Assembly: GCA_028714915.1 (NCBI GenBank)
Contig: JAQTLL010000002.1
Span: forward strand, 186,001 to 250,000
Length of the DNA stretch: 64,000 nucleotides
Direction: 5' to 3'
DNA from: Sulfuricurvum sp.
GTDB lineage: Bacteria; Campylobacterota; Campylobacteria; Campylobacterales; Sulfurimonadaceae
Within the stretch, counting starts at the first letter, position 1; every line of letters begins with the position of its first letter. Position numbers and translations under genes: made by a program. Shown here piece after piece: positions 7,551 to 16,969 of this stretch. The notes beneath the pieces were generated by a model. That model saw only the letters and a list, made by a program, of their open reading frames with translations, had not been told where the DNA came from and did not search any database.

Positions 7551-7577
7551 GCGATTATAGAAAGAGGGTATAATCGC
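7551..7577. promoter_or_regulatory. Perfect palindrome containing TATAAT on both strands; nrnA promoter or porin terminator
   Basis: GCGATTATA at 7551-7559 and TATAATCGC at 7569-7577 are perfect inverted repeats around a 9-nt spacer. The right arm carries the -10 hexamer TATAAT at 7569-7574, well placed for the TTG start of nrnA at 7604. The same DNA could form a terminator hairpin followed by a short T-run (7582-7588) for the porin transcript. Confidence 0.55.
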
Positions 7578-7603
7578 GAATATTTTTTGCGAAGAGGATC
7601 CCA

Positions 7604-8563
7604 TTGCAAGCGCTTATCGATTCTGCCCGCCACATCGTCCTTATTGCGCATGAGCATCCTGATGCAGATTCATTGGGGAGTGCGTGTGCATTTTACTCCT
7701 ACCTTTTACGATCCAAGACAAAAGTGACCCTTTTTTGTGTCACCTCTTCTTTGGATCAAAATCTCTCTTTTCTTCCATGGTTTGACGAAGTAACCGATAA
7801 ATTTCCCTCTAATACGGATTTGGTCATTAGCTTTGACTGTGGTAGTTTTGGGCGATTGGGGATTGACTACAGCGGTGAACTTATTAATTTTGATCATCAT
7901 ATCAGTAATGAATTGTATGGGACCCATAATTGTATTGATACCCAAGCTCTGAGCACGACACAGATAGTTTATGAGTGGTTCGTTACCAAGACAATCAAAA
8001 TCAATGGTAAAATGGCGAATGCGCTTTATGCAGGGTTGCTTGACGATACCCACTGTTTTAGTGATTCAAGTTGTACCAATGCAGTATTTGAGATGGCACA
8101 TTCGTTAATACAAGCAGGTGCTAATCATGCTTTGTGTGTGGAGGCGTTGTTTCACAGTCACTCTTTGGCTTCTTTTAGATTGAAATCGGAGATGTTAAAG
8201 CGGATGAAAATACTTCATGATGGGCGCGTGGCAGTGTTTGAAGTGGATCAAGCCCTTTTTGCCAGCTCAGGCGCTCTCTTGCGGGACTGTAAAGCAGTTG
8301 TGGATAAAGCATTGAGCCTTAAAACGGTTCAAATTGCACTTTTAGTGGTAGAGCTAAAGAGCGGCGGTGTTAAGGTTTCATTGCGAAGTGATGGAGTTAT
8401 CAATGCTGCTGAACTATTGCACTGTTATGGCGGAGGCGGACATAAAATCCGTGCAGGAGCTCGAATTGCAGAGTGTTCGCGTAAGTCAGTAATTAAAAAT
8501 TTAATGGATTCAATAAAAATAGCACTTGAGCTTACGGCACGAGTAAACATAGCGTTAGCGTAG
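7604..8563 (+). CDS. nrnA: DHH-family phosphoesterase, NrnA-like (nanoRNase / pAp phosphatase)
   Basis: The cytosolic 319-residue enzyme has the DHH domain motifs AHEHPDADSLGSA near the N-terminus, SFDCGSFGRL, NFDHHISNELYG and DDTHC. It ends with a DHHA1 domain containing CYGGGGHKIRAGA. Such proteins hydrolyse 2-5-nt RNAs and 3'-phosphoadenosine 5'-phosphate. The start codon is TTG at 7604, preceded by GAGGA 5-9 nt upstream, and no ATG fits better. The last 12 codons and the TAG stop lie inside the first copy of the two-hairpin element (8528-8595), so the native C-terminus may have been replaced by it. Confidence 0.85.
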   Translation: MQALIDSARHIVLIAHEHPDADSLGSACAFYSYLLRSKTKVTLFCVTSSLDQNLSFLPWFDEVTDKFPSNTDLVISFDCGSFGRLGIDYSGELINFDHHISNELYGTHNCIDTQALSTTQIVYEWFVTKTIKINGKMANALYAGLLDDTHCFSDSSCTNAVFEMAHSLIQAGANHALCVEALFHSHSLASFRLKSEMLKRMKILHDGRVAVFEVDQALFASSGALLRDCKAVVDKALSLKTVQIALLVVELKSGGVKVSLRSDGVINAAELLHCYGGGGHKIRAGARIAECSRKSVIKNLMDSIKIALELTARVNIALA

Positions 8564-8595
8564 TTTGTTGGGACGAGTTCCAATAAGCGTTTAAA
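8528..8595 (+). repeat. Two-hairpin repeated element, copy 1
   Basis: This 68-nt element is shared with 12284-12353 and 16970-17035. The first part matches copy 3 at about 27 of 36 positions and carries a short stem (TTAC/GTAA). A spacer TAGCGTTAGCGTAG holds the nrnA stop codon. The second hairpin is TTGTTGG-GACGAGTT-CCAATAA, followed by GCGTTTAAA. Its 3' end is 27 nt upstream of the M23 peptidase start. It may act as terminator, attenuator or RNA-processing site. Confidence 0.7.
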
Positions 8596-8622
8596 ATAAT
8601 AAAATATTACGGAGGTATTGGT

Positions 8623-9993
8623 GTGAGAAGACGAGGAAATGGTTCGGGTGCAGTTGGATTGATTTTGGGTGCGGTAGCGATTGGTGCCATTGGATTTATG
8701 GCATTTTCGCCACTTTTTGAGCGAGAAGATCCAAAATTAACGATCAGCCGAGATGGTTACTGGAATTTTCAAGACCCAATCAATGTAGACGTTGAAGATG
8801 TAAGCGGTTTGAAATCTTTTACGGCTACTATCGTAGGTCCACATGATGAGTGGGTGGTAGTAGATGAAGCAACTCCTTCCAAAGAGACCAAGAAAACTTT
8901 TCAAATTCTCCCCCCTAAAGGTAAACGAAACGCTGAAGCGCAAAGTGTTGTGTTGAAAATCAAAGCAACCGATAACAGTCTTTGGGGATTGTTTATGGGT
9001 AATACCATAAAAAAAGAGGTTACGTTAGTAATCGACCAGCGTCGTCCGATCCTTTCCGTCATCGCAAGCTCGTATAAAATTCAAAAGGGCGGTTCTGCCA
9101 TCGTAGTTTTTAAAGCGGAAGATGATCAGATGGAAAGCTTGAAAATTGAAACAACTATCGGAAAAACATTTAGTGCCCAACCTTTTTATAAAAAAGGATA
9201 TTATGCCTCATTGCTCGCATGGCCTGTTCAAAGCGAGAGCTTTAGTGCAACAGTGGTCGCTCGTGATAAGGCAGGAAATGAGACGCGAGGAAGTGTCCCT
9301 TTACGACTTAAAGATCATGCATATAAAGTCTCTAAGATTGAACTTAGTGACGCGTTTTTGGATGGCAAGATTGCTGAACTGGCAAGTGTGTATGAGCAAA
9401 CTACAGGGGTAAATGACCGACTGGAGCAATTTCGTATTATCAACGAAAAAGTACGTGCGGATAATGAAAAAGTGATTCATACCATTACTTCTAAAGTTTC
9501 CAATGCGATGATTGGTGATTTTAGACCTGTCCCTTTTTATCCTTTGGTAAACGGTCAGAAAGTAGCCGATTTCGGAGATCACCGTATTTACAGCTACAAA
9601 GGTCAAGCAAATATTTCTCAAGCCTACCATATGGGTCTGGATTTGGCGAGTGTTCATTTGGGGGCTATTACCAGCTCAAACGGGGGCAAGGTTGTTTTCT
9701 CGGCACCTAATGGTATTTATGGAAATCTTCCGATTATCGATCATGGCTTTGGTCTGTACACGTTGTATGGGCACTGTTCTGAAGTACATGTTCATGAAAA
9801 GGATAATACTCAAGCTGGACAAGAGATCGCTAAAACGGGGATGAGCGGGTATGCTATGGGAGATCATCTCCATTTTGGTATCTTGGTTCAGGGGATCGAA
9901 GTACGTCCGGAAGAGTGGATGGACAGCAAATGGATTGCAGATAATATTACCAGTGTGATTGATACAGCTAAAATGTTTATCGATCAACAGTAA
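8623..9993 (+). CDS. M23 (LytM-type) zinc metallopeptidase, membrane-anchored
   Basis: The 456-residue protein has one N-terminal membrane segment (GLILGAVAIGAIGFMAF, about 10-26), a long beta-rich periplasmic region, and a C-terminal M23 domain. The zinc site is seen as YHMGLD (H..GLD) and DHLHFG, with YGHCSEV between. It should cleave peptide cross-links in peptidoglycan. Relatives at this locus, directly before lpxC, are known in Campylobacter. Cell-shape peptidases of this class set curvature in the phylum, so a shape role is possible but not shown. The start is GTG with a strong GGAGGT 6 nt upstream. An internal Ala-Ser-Asn insert is not evident and all motifs are intact. Confidence 0.88.
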   Translation: MRRRGNGSGAVGLILGAVAIGAIGFMAFSPLFEREDPKLTISRDGYWNFQDPINVDVEDVSGLKSFTATIVGPHDEWVVVDEATPSKETKKTFQILPPKGKRNAEAQSVVLKIKATDNSLWGLFMGNTIKKEVTLVIDQRRPILSVIASSYKIQKGGSAIVVFKAEDDQMESLKIETTIGKTFSAQPFYKKGYYASLLAWPVQSESFSATVVARDKAGNETRGSVPLRLKDHAYKVSKIELSDAFLDGKIAELASVYEQTTGVNDRLEQFRIINEKVRADNEKVIHTITSKVSNAMIGDFRPVPFYPLVNGQKVADFGDHRIYSYKGQANISQAYHMGLDLASVHLGAITSSNGGKVVFSAPNGIYGNLPIIDHGFGLYTLYGHCSEVHVHEKDNTQAGQEIAKTGMSGYAMGDHLHFGILVQGIEVRPEEWMDSKWIADNITSVIDTAKMFIDQQ

Positions 9994-10000
9994 AAACAGT

Positions 10001-10006
10001 TATAAT
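10001..10006 (+). promoter_or_regulatory. -10 element TATAAT upstream of lpxC
   Basis: TATAAT lies 36 nt before the lpxC ATG in the short gap after the M23 gene, preceded by an AAAAACAGT tract. Promoters of this phylum rely mainly on the -10 box, so lpxC and the genes after it probably have their own start of transcription here. Confidence 0.6.
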
Positions 10007-10041
10007 GGGAAATAATTCTCTAGCATGAGGAAGCAGTAGTT

Positions 10042-10929
10042 ATGAAACGACAAACAACAATCGGTAAAAAAGTTGAATTGGTAGGAATCGGATTGCACAA
10101 AGGTATTCCGGTCCACTTGCGTCTTGAACCGATGGAGAGCAATAGCGGAATTGTCTTTTTTAGAAGCGATGCGGGTGTCTCGATTCCATTGACACCCGAG
10201 AGCGTGGTGGATACCAAAATGGCGACTGTGATTGGTAAAGACGGGGTATTTATCTCCACGATTGAACACATGCTCTCTGCTATTTATGCTTATGGGATTG
10301 ATAATCTTCGTGTTATTGTGGATGCGGATGAGGTTCCTGTCATGGATGGTTCTTCGATGAGCTTCTGTATGCTTTTGGATGAGGCAGGGCTTGTGGAGCT
10401 CGATGCCCCAAAGAAAATTATGCGGATAAAAAAAGAGGTTGAAGTACGTGAGGGGGAGAAGTACGTCAAGCTCTCTCCTTCCAATGATCTTAGTTATGAC
10501 TTTACGATTAAATTTTCTCATCCCGTGATCGATAAACAAAGCTATGTTTTGAAATTTACCAAAGAAAACTACAAAAAAGAGATTGCGAGAGCCCGTACTT
10601 TTGGTTTTGTTCATGAGGTACAGTATTTGCGTTCAAAAGGGCTTGCTTTGGGCGGAAGTTTGGAAAATGCGGTGGTTTTGGACGATAAAAAAGTCCTTAA
10701 TCCCGAAGGATTACGTTTTACCGATGAGTTTGTCCGCCATAAGATTCTCGATGCTATCGGAGATATGTCGTTAATCGGAATGAACTTTATCGGGAATTAT
10801 GAGGCATTTGCGGGAAGTCATGATTTGAATCATAAGCTGACGATGGAATTGTTAAAAGATCCTGCGAACTATGAGATCGTTGAGCTGGTTACCGCAGAGT
10901 CAAAAGAGTTGGCAAAAGCGTATGCATGA
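10042..10929 (+). CDS. lpxC: UDP-3-O-acyl-N-acetylglucosamine deacetylase
   Basis: This is the zinc enzyme of the committed step of lipid A synthesis in the cytosol. The 295-residue protein starts [20 protein letters not shown], as in the family, and shows the zinc ligand in TIEHMLSA and the two ligands in [10 protein letters not shown]. The MDGSS substrate loop and catalytic His in GSHDLNHKL are also present. The ATG has AGGAAG about 10 nt upstream. The TsaB-like gene overlaps its end by 8 nt. The order lpxC, TsaB-like, thrB, ylxR, infB is the one seen in Helicobacter and Campylobacter. Confidence 0.97.
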   Translation: MKRQTTIGKKVELVGIGLHKGIPVHLRLEPMESNSGIVFFRSDAGVSIPLTPESVVDTKMATVIGKDGVFISTIEHMLSAIYAYGIDNLRVIVDADEVPVMDGSSMSFCMLLDEAGLVELDAPKKIMRIKKEVEVREGEKYVKLSPSNDLSYDFTIKFSHPVIDKQSYVLKFTKENYKKEIARARTFGFVHEVQYLRSKGLALGGSLENAVVLDDKKVLNPEGLRFTDEFVRHKILDAIGDMSLIGMNFIGNYEAFAGSHDLNHKLTMELLKDPANYEIVELVTAESKELAKAYA

Positions 10930-11377
10930 TGCGGTTGTCATTGCACTGGGGAGTCCTGTTTTAGTCGGTGTTTACGATGAGTCGGGGAAACTGGTCGAAG
11001 CTATTAAGAGTGAGAAGGTGGGGTCGGATGCGTTAAGTGAAATTTTCGATGATTTCTTGGAGCGCTATTCGTTTCGTCATTTGGTGTATGCGAATGGACC
11101 GGGGAGTTTTATGGGGATAAAAGTGACCTATCTTTTTTTAAAAACACTCAGTATCATCAAAAAAATCCCCCTCTTGGCAATAGATGGGTTCTTTTTCAAT
11201 GAAAATCACCCCATCAAAGCAGTAGGAAAGCTCTATTTCGTTAAAAATAGTACTACGATTTCGACGACGGCGCTGGAACAGCCAGTTTTAAAAGGCTTTG
11301 AGCTTCCAAACGTCATAAATGTCGAAAATTTTAATACCGATAACGCCCCTTATTATGGAATTGATGCGGTCGGATAA
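10922..11377 (+). CDS. Short TsaB/YeaZ-like protein
   Basis: The 151-residue protein has the N-terminal ASKHA fold seen in TsaB, with [15 protein letters not shown] near the start and the family motif [18 protein letters not shown] in the middle. TsaB is the partner of TsaD in the complex that makes t6A37 in tRNAs. It is much shorter than enterobacterial TsaB (about 230 residues). Short forms at this locus are usual in the phylum, so it is probably the native TsaB rather than a fragment. The ATG at 10922 overlaps the lpxC stop. An upstream in-frame start at 10871 would lie inside lpxC and adds no family sequence. Confidence 0.65.
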   Translation: MHDAVVIALGSPVLVGVYDESGKLVEAIKSEKVGSDALSEIFDDFLERYSFRHLVYANGPGSFMGIKVTYLFLKTLSIIKKIPLLAIDGFFFNENHPIKAVGKLYFVKNSTTISTTALEQPVLKGFELPNVINVENFNTDNAPYYGIDAVG

Positions 11378-11386
11378 GGAACAAGA

Positions 11387-12268
11387 GTGTTTGTAAGTGT
11401 ACCTGCAACCAGTGCCAACTTAGGGCCCGGTTTTGACTCATTAGGATTAGCGGTTGATTTGCGTAACCGTGTTGAGCTCGTCCCTTCACGATTTTTTACG
11501 GTTTCAATCAAAGGGGAGGGGGAGAATAATCCTCGTCTCAAAGGGAACAATCTGTTTGTGAGTATTTTTAACGAGCATTATCGCCGTTTGACTCAGAAGC
11601 GCCAAAATTTTAAATTTACGTTTTACAACCAAATACCTATGTCGCGCGGACTTGGGAGTTCATCTGCCGTTATCGTCAGTGCGATAAGTTGTGCGCATGA
11701 AGCGGCGGGGGTAAAAGTCTCTAAACGGCGTATTCTCAACTATGCATTGGTCTATGAAACTCATCCTGATAACATCACTCCTGCGGTAATGGGGGGGTTT
11801 AATTCGGCAATGGTGGAGAAGCAAAAAGTATTTTCGCAACAAAAACATATGCCCGATTATCTTAAAGCCGTTGTGGTTATCCCTAATAAGCCAATTTCTA
11901 CAGCAAAATCACGAACAACTCTTCCTCGATCGTATAGCAAAGAAAATGCGGTATTTAATCTCTCACATACGGCAGTTACGGTTGGGGCATTTTATAATGA
12001 AGATTGGGAGATGCTGCGTCTCTCCACACAAGACCGTTTTCATCAGAGATTGCGGATGAAAATGTTGCCTGAGTTGTTTGATGTACAACGAATTGCCTAT
12101 GAAAATGGTGCGCTTATGAGTACGTTATCGGGAAGCGGATCGACTTTTTTCAATATGGTGTATGACCAAGATGCGTCATCAATGGCCGATAAATTTATCA
12201 ATGCGTTTCCGGATTTTGAAGTAAAAATATTAAACTTTGATAACGATGGACTAGTTGTCGAACGATAA
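11387..12268 (+). CDS. thrB: Homoserine kinase
   Basis: This is a GHMP-family kinase that phosphorylates homoserine in threonine synthesis. The 293-residue protein begins [18 protein letters not shown] and has the ATP-binding motif [17 protein letters not shown], plus the C-terminal LSGSGSTFF glycine loop. The start is GTG with AAGGA 6 nt upstream. It follows the TsaB-like gene by 9 nt in the same operon. After its stop comes the third copy of the two-hairpin element, so the transcript may end or be processed there before ylxR. Confidence 0.95.
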   Translation: MFVSVPATSANLGPGFDSLGLAVDLRNRVELVPSRFFTVSIKGEGENNPRLKGNNLFVSIFNEHYRRLTQKRQNFKFTFYNQIPMSRGLGSSSAVIVSAISCAHEAAGVKVSKRRILNYALVYETHPDNITPAVMGGFNSAMVEKQKVFSQQKHMPDYLKAVVVIPNKPISTAKSRTTLPRSYSKENAVFNLSHTAVTVGAFYNEDWEMLRLSTQDRFHQRLRMKMLPELFDVQRIAYENGALMSTLSGSGSTFFNMVYDQDASSMADKFINAFPDFEVKILNFDNDGLVVER

Positions 12269-12283
12269 GTAAAAGCAAAGCGC

Positions 12284-12353
12284 GGGCTTACTGCCGAAGT
12301 AAACCCAGTGTTAACGTAGTATAAGGGGCTTTGCTCCTTATACGTTAAGTAAA
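12284..12353 (+). repeat. Two-hairpin repeated element, copy 3
   Basis: Hairpin 1 is GGGCTTAC-TGCCGAA-GTAAACCC with one mismatch. After AGTGTTAACGTA comes hairpin 2, GTATAAGG/CCTTATAC at 12319-12326 and 12336-12343, extended by a G-U and a G-C pair around a CTTTG loop. CGTTAAGTAAA follows. It fills the gap between thrB and ylxR and ends 17 nt before the ylxR start. The loop of hairpin 2 differs from that of copies 1 and 2. Confidence 0.7.
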
Positions 12354-12369
12354 GAAAGAATTTGGTATA

Positions 12370-12624
12370 ATGGCGCAAAATAGTAGTCATCCCGTACGCA
12401 TGTGTATTGTTTGTCGTGAACGATTCGAGCAATCGACATTAATACGACTCCAATGCCGTGAAGGCAATTTAGAATCTTACGTCGGGATGGGGCGAAGTTT
12501 TTATCTGTGCTTCGCGTGCACAGAGCATAAAAAAACTTCGGGGCAACTCGCCCGCCACTGCAAGAGCAATACCCCCGTACAGCTCATGAATCGTTTAAAG
12601 GAGATCGTCGTTAATGATGGATAA
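12370..12624 (+). CDS. ylxR: YlxR-family (DUF448) small RNA-binding-like protein
   Basis: The 84-residue protein shows the YlxR signature [13 protein letters not shown] near the start and [13 protein letters not shown] in the middle, with the four Cys that often bind a metal in this family. YlxR genes are usually linked to infB and nusA. The known members affect RNase P or transcription in other bacteria, but the role here is not established. The ATG at 12370 is the only start that keeps the conserved PVRMCIVC. It sits inside a TATAATG sequence, so that TATAAT cannot be the promoter of this start. The end overlaps infB by 11 nt. Confidence 0.85.
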   Translation: MAQNSSHPVRMCIVCRERFEQSTLIRLQCREGNLESYVGMGRSFYLCFACTEHKKTSGQLARHCKSNTPVQLMNRLKEIVVNDG

Positions 12625-15148
12625 AGTAAGAGTTCATGAAATAGCCAAGGAACTTGGAATCAATTCTAAAGAGGTGGTGGATAAAGCGGCCATTATGGGA
12701 TTGAATGTAAAAACTGCTTCAAGTACAGTATCAATGGAAGAAGCTGAAAAAATTATGAACTACATCATGAGTGGTGCGGCGCATGAGTCGAGTGCTCCAA
12801 AAGTCTCAACCTACGAAGCGCCTGTTGAAGCACCTGCTATCGTTGCTGCTGTTGCTGCTATCGTTGTTCCTGAAACGTCAACTGTGCCTGACGTGGCTCC
12901 TGTTACAGAAGCAACTCAAGAGATTGCACCAGAAATTGAAATTCCAAAACGTTCAGGTTTGAAAATTGTTAAAAAAGCACGCCCTGTTGAAGCGGTTGCC
13001 GCACCTGTTCGTTATGAAAATATCAACGTCTCACAATATGGTAAAGTAAGTGCGGAAGTACAGCGTGAGCTGGAAGCAAAAAAAGCAAAAAAACTTCATA
13101 GCAATGCCCCTACGCAAAGAAAAGAACAAGGGACTCGCCTTGATATTTTTGATGGCGGCATGTCTGATATTTCGATGGATTATGAAGATGAGCAAGTCGT
13201 ATTGCTTGATTTTAGTGATTTAAATGCGAAGTTACCGCCAGAAGAAGAGCAAAAGCCAAAAGAGAAAAAACCTATTGGGCGAAATGCAGGAAAAAAACAA
13301 GGGGCTAATCGTGGTAAACCGCGTCAAGTTTCGCGTGAATCCCGTAAAAAATATACCAAAGATGCCAAAGAAGATGAAGTTATTACGCACGTGGAAATTC
13401 CTGAAGATGTCCGTGTCTATGAATTCGCTGAAAAAGTAGGACAAAGTATTTCTGCGGTTATTAAAGTCCTTTTTGACCTTGGAATGATGGTTACTAAAAA
13501 TGACTTTTTGGGCAAAGATGAAATCGAAATTTTGGCGAGCGAGTTTGGTGTAGAAGTGACCACCATCGATCCGAAAGACGCGTTTAATCTTGAGACTGCA
13601 TACGATGAAGAGCACGAGGACAGTGAAGGTTCGGTAGAACGTCCTCCGGTTATCACTATTATGGGGCACGTTGACCATGGTAAAACGTCTCTTCTTGATG
13701 CGATTCGTAATGCTAAAGTAGCACACGGTGAAGCAGGTGGGATTACGCAACACATCGGTGCGTATTCGGTAGAGCAAAAAGGCAAACTGATTACGTTCTT
13801 GGATACTCCGGGACACGAAGCCTTTAGTGCGATGCGTTCACGCGGTGCACAACTCACGGATATTATTGTTATCGTTGTAGCAGCAGACGATGGTGTCAAG
13901 CCTCAAACCCGTGAATCGGTTCAGCATGCAAAAGATGCCAAGGTTCCTGTCATCGTTGCGGTAAATAAAATGGATAAACCGGGAGCTAATCCTGATATGG
14001 TTAAAGCGCAAATGGCTGAGCTTGGATTAAATCCTACTGAGTGGGGCGGAGATGTCGAGTTTGTAGGAGTTTCTGCAAAAGCAATGACAGGTATTGATGA
14101 GCTTTTAGAAGCTATTTTACTTCAATCCGAAGTAATGGAGCTTAAAGCAAATCCAACTGTAATGGCAAAAGCTGTGGTTGTTGAGAGTACGCTTGAAAAA
14201 GGGCGTGGACCGGTTGCTACGGTAATCGTTCAAAACGGAACACTTCACGTCGGCGACAACATTGTTTGTGGTGGTGCATATGGACGTGTTCGTGCATTGA
14301 TTAATGATCGTAAAGCACAGCTTAAAGAGATTGGACCAAGCCAAACGGCTGTGGTGGTTGGTTTGAGCGACGTACCTCCATCGGGTGAAGTTATGATGGC
14401 AATGGAGAGCGATCGTGAAGCGCGTGAAGTAGCACAAAAACGTGCTGAGTATGATCGTCACCGTGAACTTTCATTGAGTACTAAAGCATCCTTTGATGAC
14501 TTGACATCGTTGATTGCCGAGGGTCGTATTAAAGCCCTTAAGGTGGTTCTTAAAACGGACGTTCACGGTTCTCTAGAAGCGATTAAATCGGCTCTTGCAG
14601 ACTTGCGGAATGAAGAAGTAAAAGTTGAAGTTATCTCCAGCGGTGTGGGTGGAATTACTGAAAATGACGTTGCACTGGTAAACAATAGTGAAAACTGTGT
14701 CCTATTAGGGTTCAATGTCCGACCAACAGGTAATGTCAATGCCATGGCAAAACAAATGAGTGTAGAGATCAAAACCTACTCTATTATTTATCAGCTTATC
14801 GACGATGTCAAATTACTGCTCGGTGGTATGATGGCACCGCAATATCGTGAAGAAAATACCGGTCAAGCAGAAGTTCGTGATACATTCCCAATGCCAAAAG
14901 GGTCAGGAACCATCGCAGGATGTGTAGTTGTTGACGGCAAGCTTGTCCGTGGAGGTATGGTACGTGTTATCCGTGACGGTGTTGTTATCCACGAAGGTGA
15001 TTTGACCTCTCTAAGACGTTTCAAAGACGATGTGAAAGAGGTTGGTAAAGGATTTGATTGTGGTGTTGTTCTAAACGGCTATACCGATGTTAAAGTGGGT
15101 GACGTTGTTGAAACCTTCAAGAAAATTGAGAAAAAAGTAACCCTGTGA
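12614..15148 (+). CDS. infB: Translation initiation factor IF-2
   Basis: This GTPase brings fMet-tRNA to the ribosome. The 844-residue protein has an IF2_N domain ([21 protein letters not shown]), an Ala/Val/Pro/Glu-rich linker at about 60-120, a second charged linker rich in Lys, then the G domain with [14 protein letters not shown] from about 351, DTPGHEAF and NKMDKP. Domains II-IV follow with the usual [10 protein letters not shown]. Two ATGs in a row are possible starts (12614, 12617), with AAAGGAGA about 10 nt upstream. The gene overlaps ylxR and is followed by rbfA with a GTGA overlap, so the three are translationally coupled. Confidence 0.98.
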   Translation: MMDKVRVHEIAKELGINSKEVVDKAAIMGLNVKTASSTVSMEEAEKIMNYIMSGAAHESSAPKVSTYEAPVEAPAIVAAVAAIVVPETSTVPDVAPVTEATQEIAPEIEIPKRSGLKIVKKARPVEAVAAPVRYENINVSQYGKVSAEVQRELEAKKAKKLHSNAPTQRKEQGTRLDIFDGGMSDISMDYEDEQVVLLDFSDLNAKLPPEEEQKPKEKKPIGRNAGKKQGANRGKPRQVSRESRKKYTKDAKEDEVITHVEIPEDVRVYEFAEKVGQSISAVIKVLFDLGMMVTKNDFLGKDEIEILASEFGVEVTTIDPKDAFNLETAYDEEHEDSEGSVERPPVITIMGHVDHGKTSLLDAIRNAKVAHGEAGGITQHIGAYSVEQKGKLITFLDTPGHEAFSAMRSRGAQLTDIIVIVVAADDGVKPQTRESVQHAKDAKVPVIVAVNKMDKPGANPDMVKAQMAELGLNPTEWGGDVEFVGVSAKAMTGIDELLEAILLQSEVMELKANPTVMAKAVVVESTLEKGRGPVATVIVQNGTLHVGDNIVCGGAYGRVRALINDRKAQLKEIGPSQTAVVVGLSDVPPSGEVMMAMESDREAREVAQKRAEYDRHRELSLSTKASFDDLTSLIAEGRIKALKVVLKTDVHGSLEAIKSALADLRNEEVKVEVISSGVGGITENDVALVNNSENCVLLGFNVRPTGNVNAMAKQMSVEIKTYSIIYQLIDDVKLLLGGMMAPQYREENTGQAEVRDTFPMPKGSGTIAGCVVVDGKLVRGGMVRVIRDGVVIHEGDLTSLRRFKDDVKEVGKGFDCGVVLNGYTDVKVGDVVETFKKIEKKVTL

Positions 15149-15510
15149 CTCCGGCTCAGATAAAAATTAAACGGACAGAATCGATGCTCAAAGAGCTGAT
15201 TCCAGAAGCTATTTCAGGACTCTCAGATGCGCGTGTCCGCGAAGTAGATGTGATCGATGTCAAATGTTCACGAGGACGCAGTGATGCGAAAGTCTATCTT
15301 GACCCTCATCATTATACTGCTCAAGAGCAAGCTGCATTTATAAAATTACTTGAAAAAGTGCGTCCTATTATTGAGGAACACTGTATGAAAGATCAAGGGT
15401 GGTTCCGCTCACCTCGTTTAACGTTTGTCTTTGACGATACGTTAGAGCGCAGTAAAAATATTGAAGCATTATTTGCCAAAATTGCCAAGGAGAAAAAAGA
15501 TGAGTCTTGA
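15145..15510 (+). CDS. rbfA: Ribosome-binding factor A
   Basis: This is a small KH-like factor that binds the 30S subunit and helps 16S rRNA 5' end maturation, especially in the cold. The 121-residue protein starts [19 protein letters not shown] and ends with the family pattern [22 protein letters not shown]. The start is GTG overlapping the infB stop (GTGA), which shows translational coupling. RimP overlaps its 3' end. The length and order infB-rbfA-rimP match Campylobacter and Helicobacter. Confidence 0.93.
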   Translation: MTPAQIKIKRTESMLKELIPEAISGLSDARVREVDVIDVKCSRGRSDAKVYLDPHHYTAQEQAAFIKLLEKVRPIIEEHCMKDQGWFRSPRLTFVFDDTLERSKNIEALFAKIAKEKKDES

Positions 15511-15931
15511 GCGCGATATTAAAAAAATGGTCGAATCCATCGGTCTTTCTCTTTATGACACACAAATTTTAAATGAAAATGAGAATACAATTTACCGAGT
15601 GAGTGTTACTGCGCCGGGCGGTGTTACTTTGGATCAATGTGCCCAGTTGACTCATTTGATTAATCCTCTGCTTGACGTAACTCCGCCTATGAGCGGTGAA
15701 TACCGTCTGGAAGTGAGTTCTCCGGGGATTGAGCGCCGTCTTAAAACGTTGGAGCATTTTGCTCAATCGGTTGGAGAAAAAGTGGCTTTTTCTACTATCA
15801 CTAAAGATAAGTTCGAAGGTGAACTGCTCAGTGTTAATGGTGAAGAAATTACGGTTTTAACCAAAGAAGAGGGTGAGCAAAAAGTCCCTTTTCGCTCTAT
15901 TAGCAAGGCAAAAACTTACTTCGAGTGGTAA
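15500..15931 (+). CDS. rimP: Ribosome maturation factor RimP
   Basis: The 143-residue protein assists early 30S subunit assembly. It begins [20 protein letters not shown] and contains the typical DYRLEVSSPGIER-like segment EYRLEVSSPGIERRL. The Sm-like C-terminal part follows, with FEGELLSVNGEEITV. The ATG at 15500 is chosen because AAGGAG lies 7 nt upstream. An in-frame ATG at 15461 would add 13 residues with no family match inside rbfA. The end overlaps the ribD start region. Confidence 0.92.
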   Translation: MSLERDIKKMVESIGLSLYDTQILNENENTIYRVSVTAPGGVTLDQCAQLTHLINPLLDVTPPMSGEYRLEVSSPGIERRLKTLEHFAQSVGEKVAFSTITKDKFEGELLSVNGEEITVLTKEEGEQKVPFRSISKAKTYFEW

Positions 15932-16935
15932 TGAAAATCTCTCACACCGCTATGAACCTCGCCATTAATGCGGCGTGGGAGTATCAACTTTTAACTTTCC
16001 CAAATCCTGCTGTCGGGGCCGTGTGTATCGGTTTATCAGGTGAAATACTCTCCATCGGTGCTCACAAATGCGCAGGCGGACCTCATGCCGAGGTATATGC
16101 GCTTCGTGATGCCTACGTGACTCTAAGCGGTGACGAAACGATTGCTCTGAGTGACGATTCTGCACACATCCACAATTATTTACGAAAAAATCATAATAAT
16201 CTTTTTCAAAATATCTCCATGGCAGTAACGCTAGAGCCCTGTGCACACAGCGGTAAAACCCCTTCGTGCGCTTTACTGATTCGTGATTTGGGGATAAAGA
16301 CGCTCTTTATTTCTTGTAAAGATTCCAATCCAATTGCGGCAAATGGTATGAGCATTTTAGAAGAGGCTGGGATACCGTGTACATTTGGTGTTATGGAAGA
16401 AGAGGGACGTAAACTTCTTGAACCGTTTTTACTATGGCAAAATAAACCTTTCGTCTTTTTCAAATGGGCACAACGACTCGATGGAACAGTGAACAATGGA
16501 ATTATTAGCTCTCAAACGTCTCGTGAGCACGTTCATGCCTTGCGGAATTGTTGTGACCTAATCGTTGTTGGCGGTAATACGGTTCGCCATGACCGCCCCA
16601 CATTGGATGCACGACTGGTAGTGGGAAAAGCTCCTGATGTATTGATTTATTCACACGACAAAGATTTTGACACCACTATTCCCCTGTTTTCTATCCCCAA
16701 TCGTAGAGTATTTATTGAGCCTTCATTGGAAAAGATAAAAGAGTATTCTTTGGTGATGATTGAGGGTGGAGCGGCTATGATGGAGGTGACAGAGGATGTG
16801 TGTGACTGGCATTTGTGTTACATTGCGCCCATAATCGGTGGCGGAAGTATGAGTATGGGAGCGGCTACAGAGAGTTTTGAGGTTCTGCACGCTAAAATCA
16901 GCGATAATATTCTCCTTTGGATGAGAAAGAAATAG
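15931..16935 (+). CDS. ribD: Bifunctional riboflavin deaminase/reductase RibD
   Basis: The protein carries out two consecutive steps of riboflavin synthesis. It first deaminates the pyrimidine and then reduces the ribose. The N-terminal deaminase has the zinc site GPHAEVYAL and LEPCAHSGKTPSCA. The C-terminal reductase domain begins near FVFFKWAQRLDGTVNNG. The total is about 335 residues, slightly short of the usual 360. The ATG at 15931 overlaps the rimP stop. A GTG two codons earlier is possible. No strong Shine-Dalgarno site is seen, which fits translational coupling. Confidence 0.93.
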   Translation: MKISHTAMNLAINAAWEYQLLTFPNPAVGAVCIGLSGEILSIGAHKCAGGPHAEVYALRDAYVTLSGDETIALSDDSAHIHNYLRKNHNNLFQNISMAVTLEPCAHSGKTPSCALLIRDLGIKTLFISCKDSNPIAANGMSILEEAGIPCTFGVMEEEGRKLLEPFLLWQNKPFVFFKWAQRLDGTVNNGIISSQTSREHVHALRNCCDLIVVGGNTVRHDRPTLDARLVVGKAPDVLIYSHDKDFDTTIPLFSIPNRRVFIEPSLEKIKEYSLVMIEGGAAMMEVTEDVCDWHLCYIAPIIGGGSMSMGAATESFEVLHAKISDNILLWMRKK

Positions 16936-16969
16936 GAAAATAAAATTTAATAAGCACGTATGTGCGCAT

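Noticed and set aside
10000-10614. Open frame of about 200 codons on the minus strand over lpxC
   Set aside because: It lies opposite a complete lpxC with all zinc ligands and shows no recognisable domain.
12367-12372. TATAAT overlapping the ylxR start codon as the promoter of ylxR-infB
   Set aside because: Transcription from it would begin downstream of the only start codon that keeps the conserved YlxR motif, so it cannot serve this start. The real promoter is probably upstream of or inside the two-hairpin element.
13232-13899. Two long minus-strand frames inside infB
   Set aside because: They are opposite the IF-2 G domain and its basic linker. Their Phe/Asn- or Ser-rich composition is that of a reverse complement of coding DNA.
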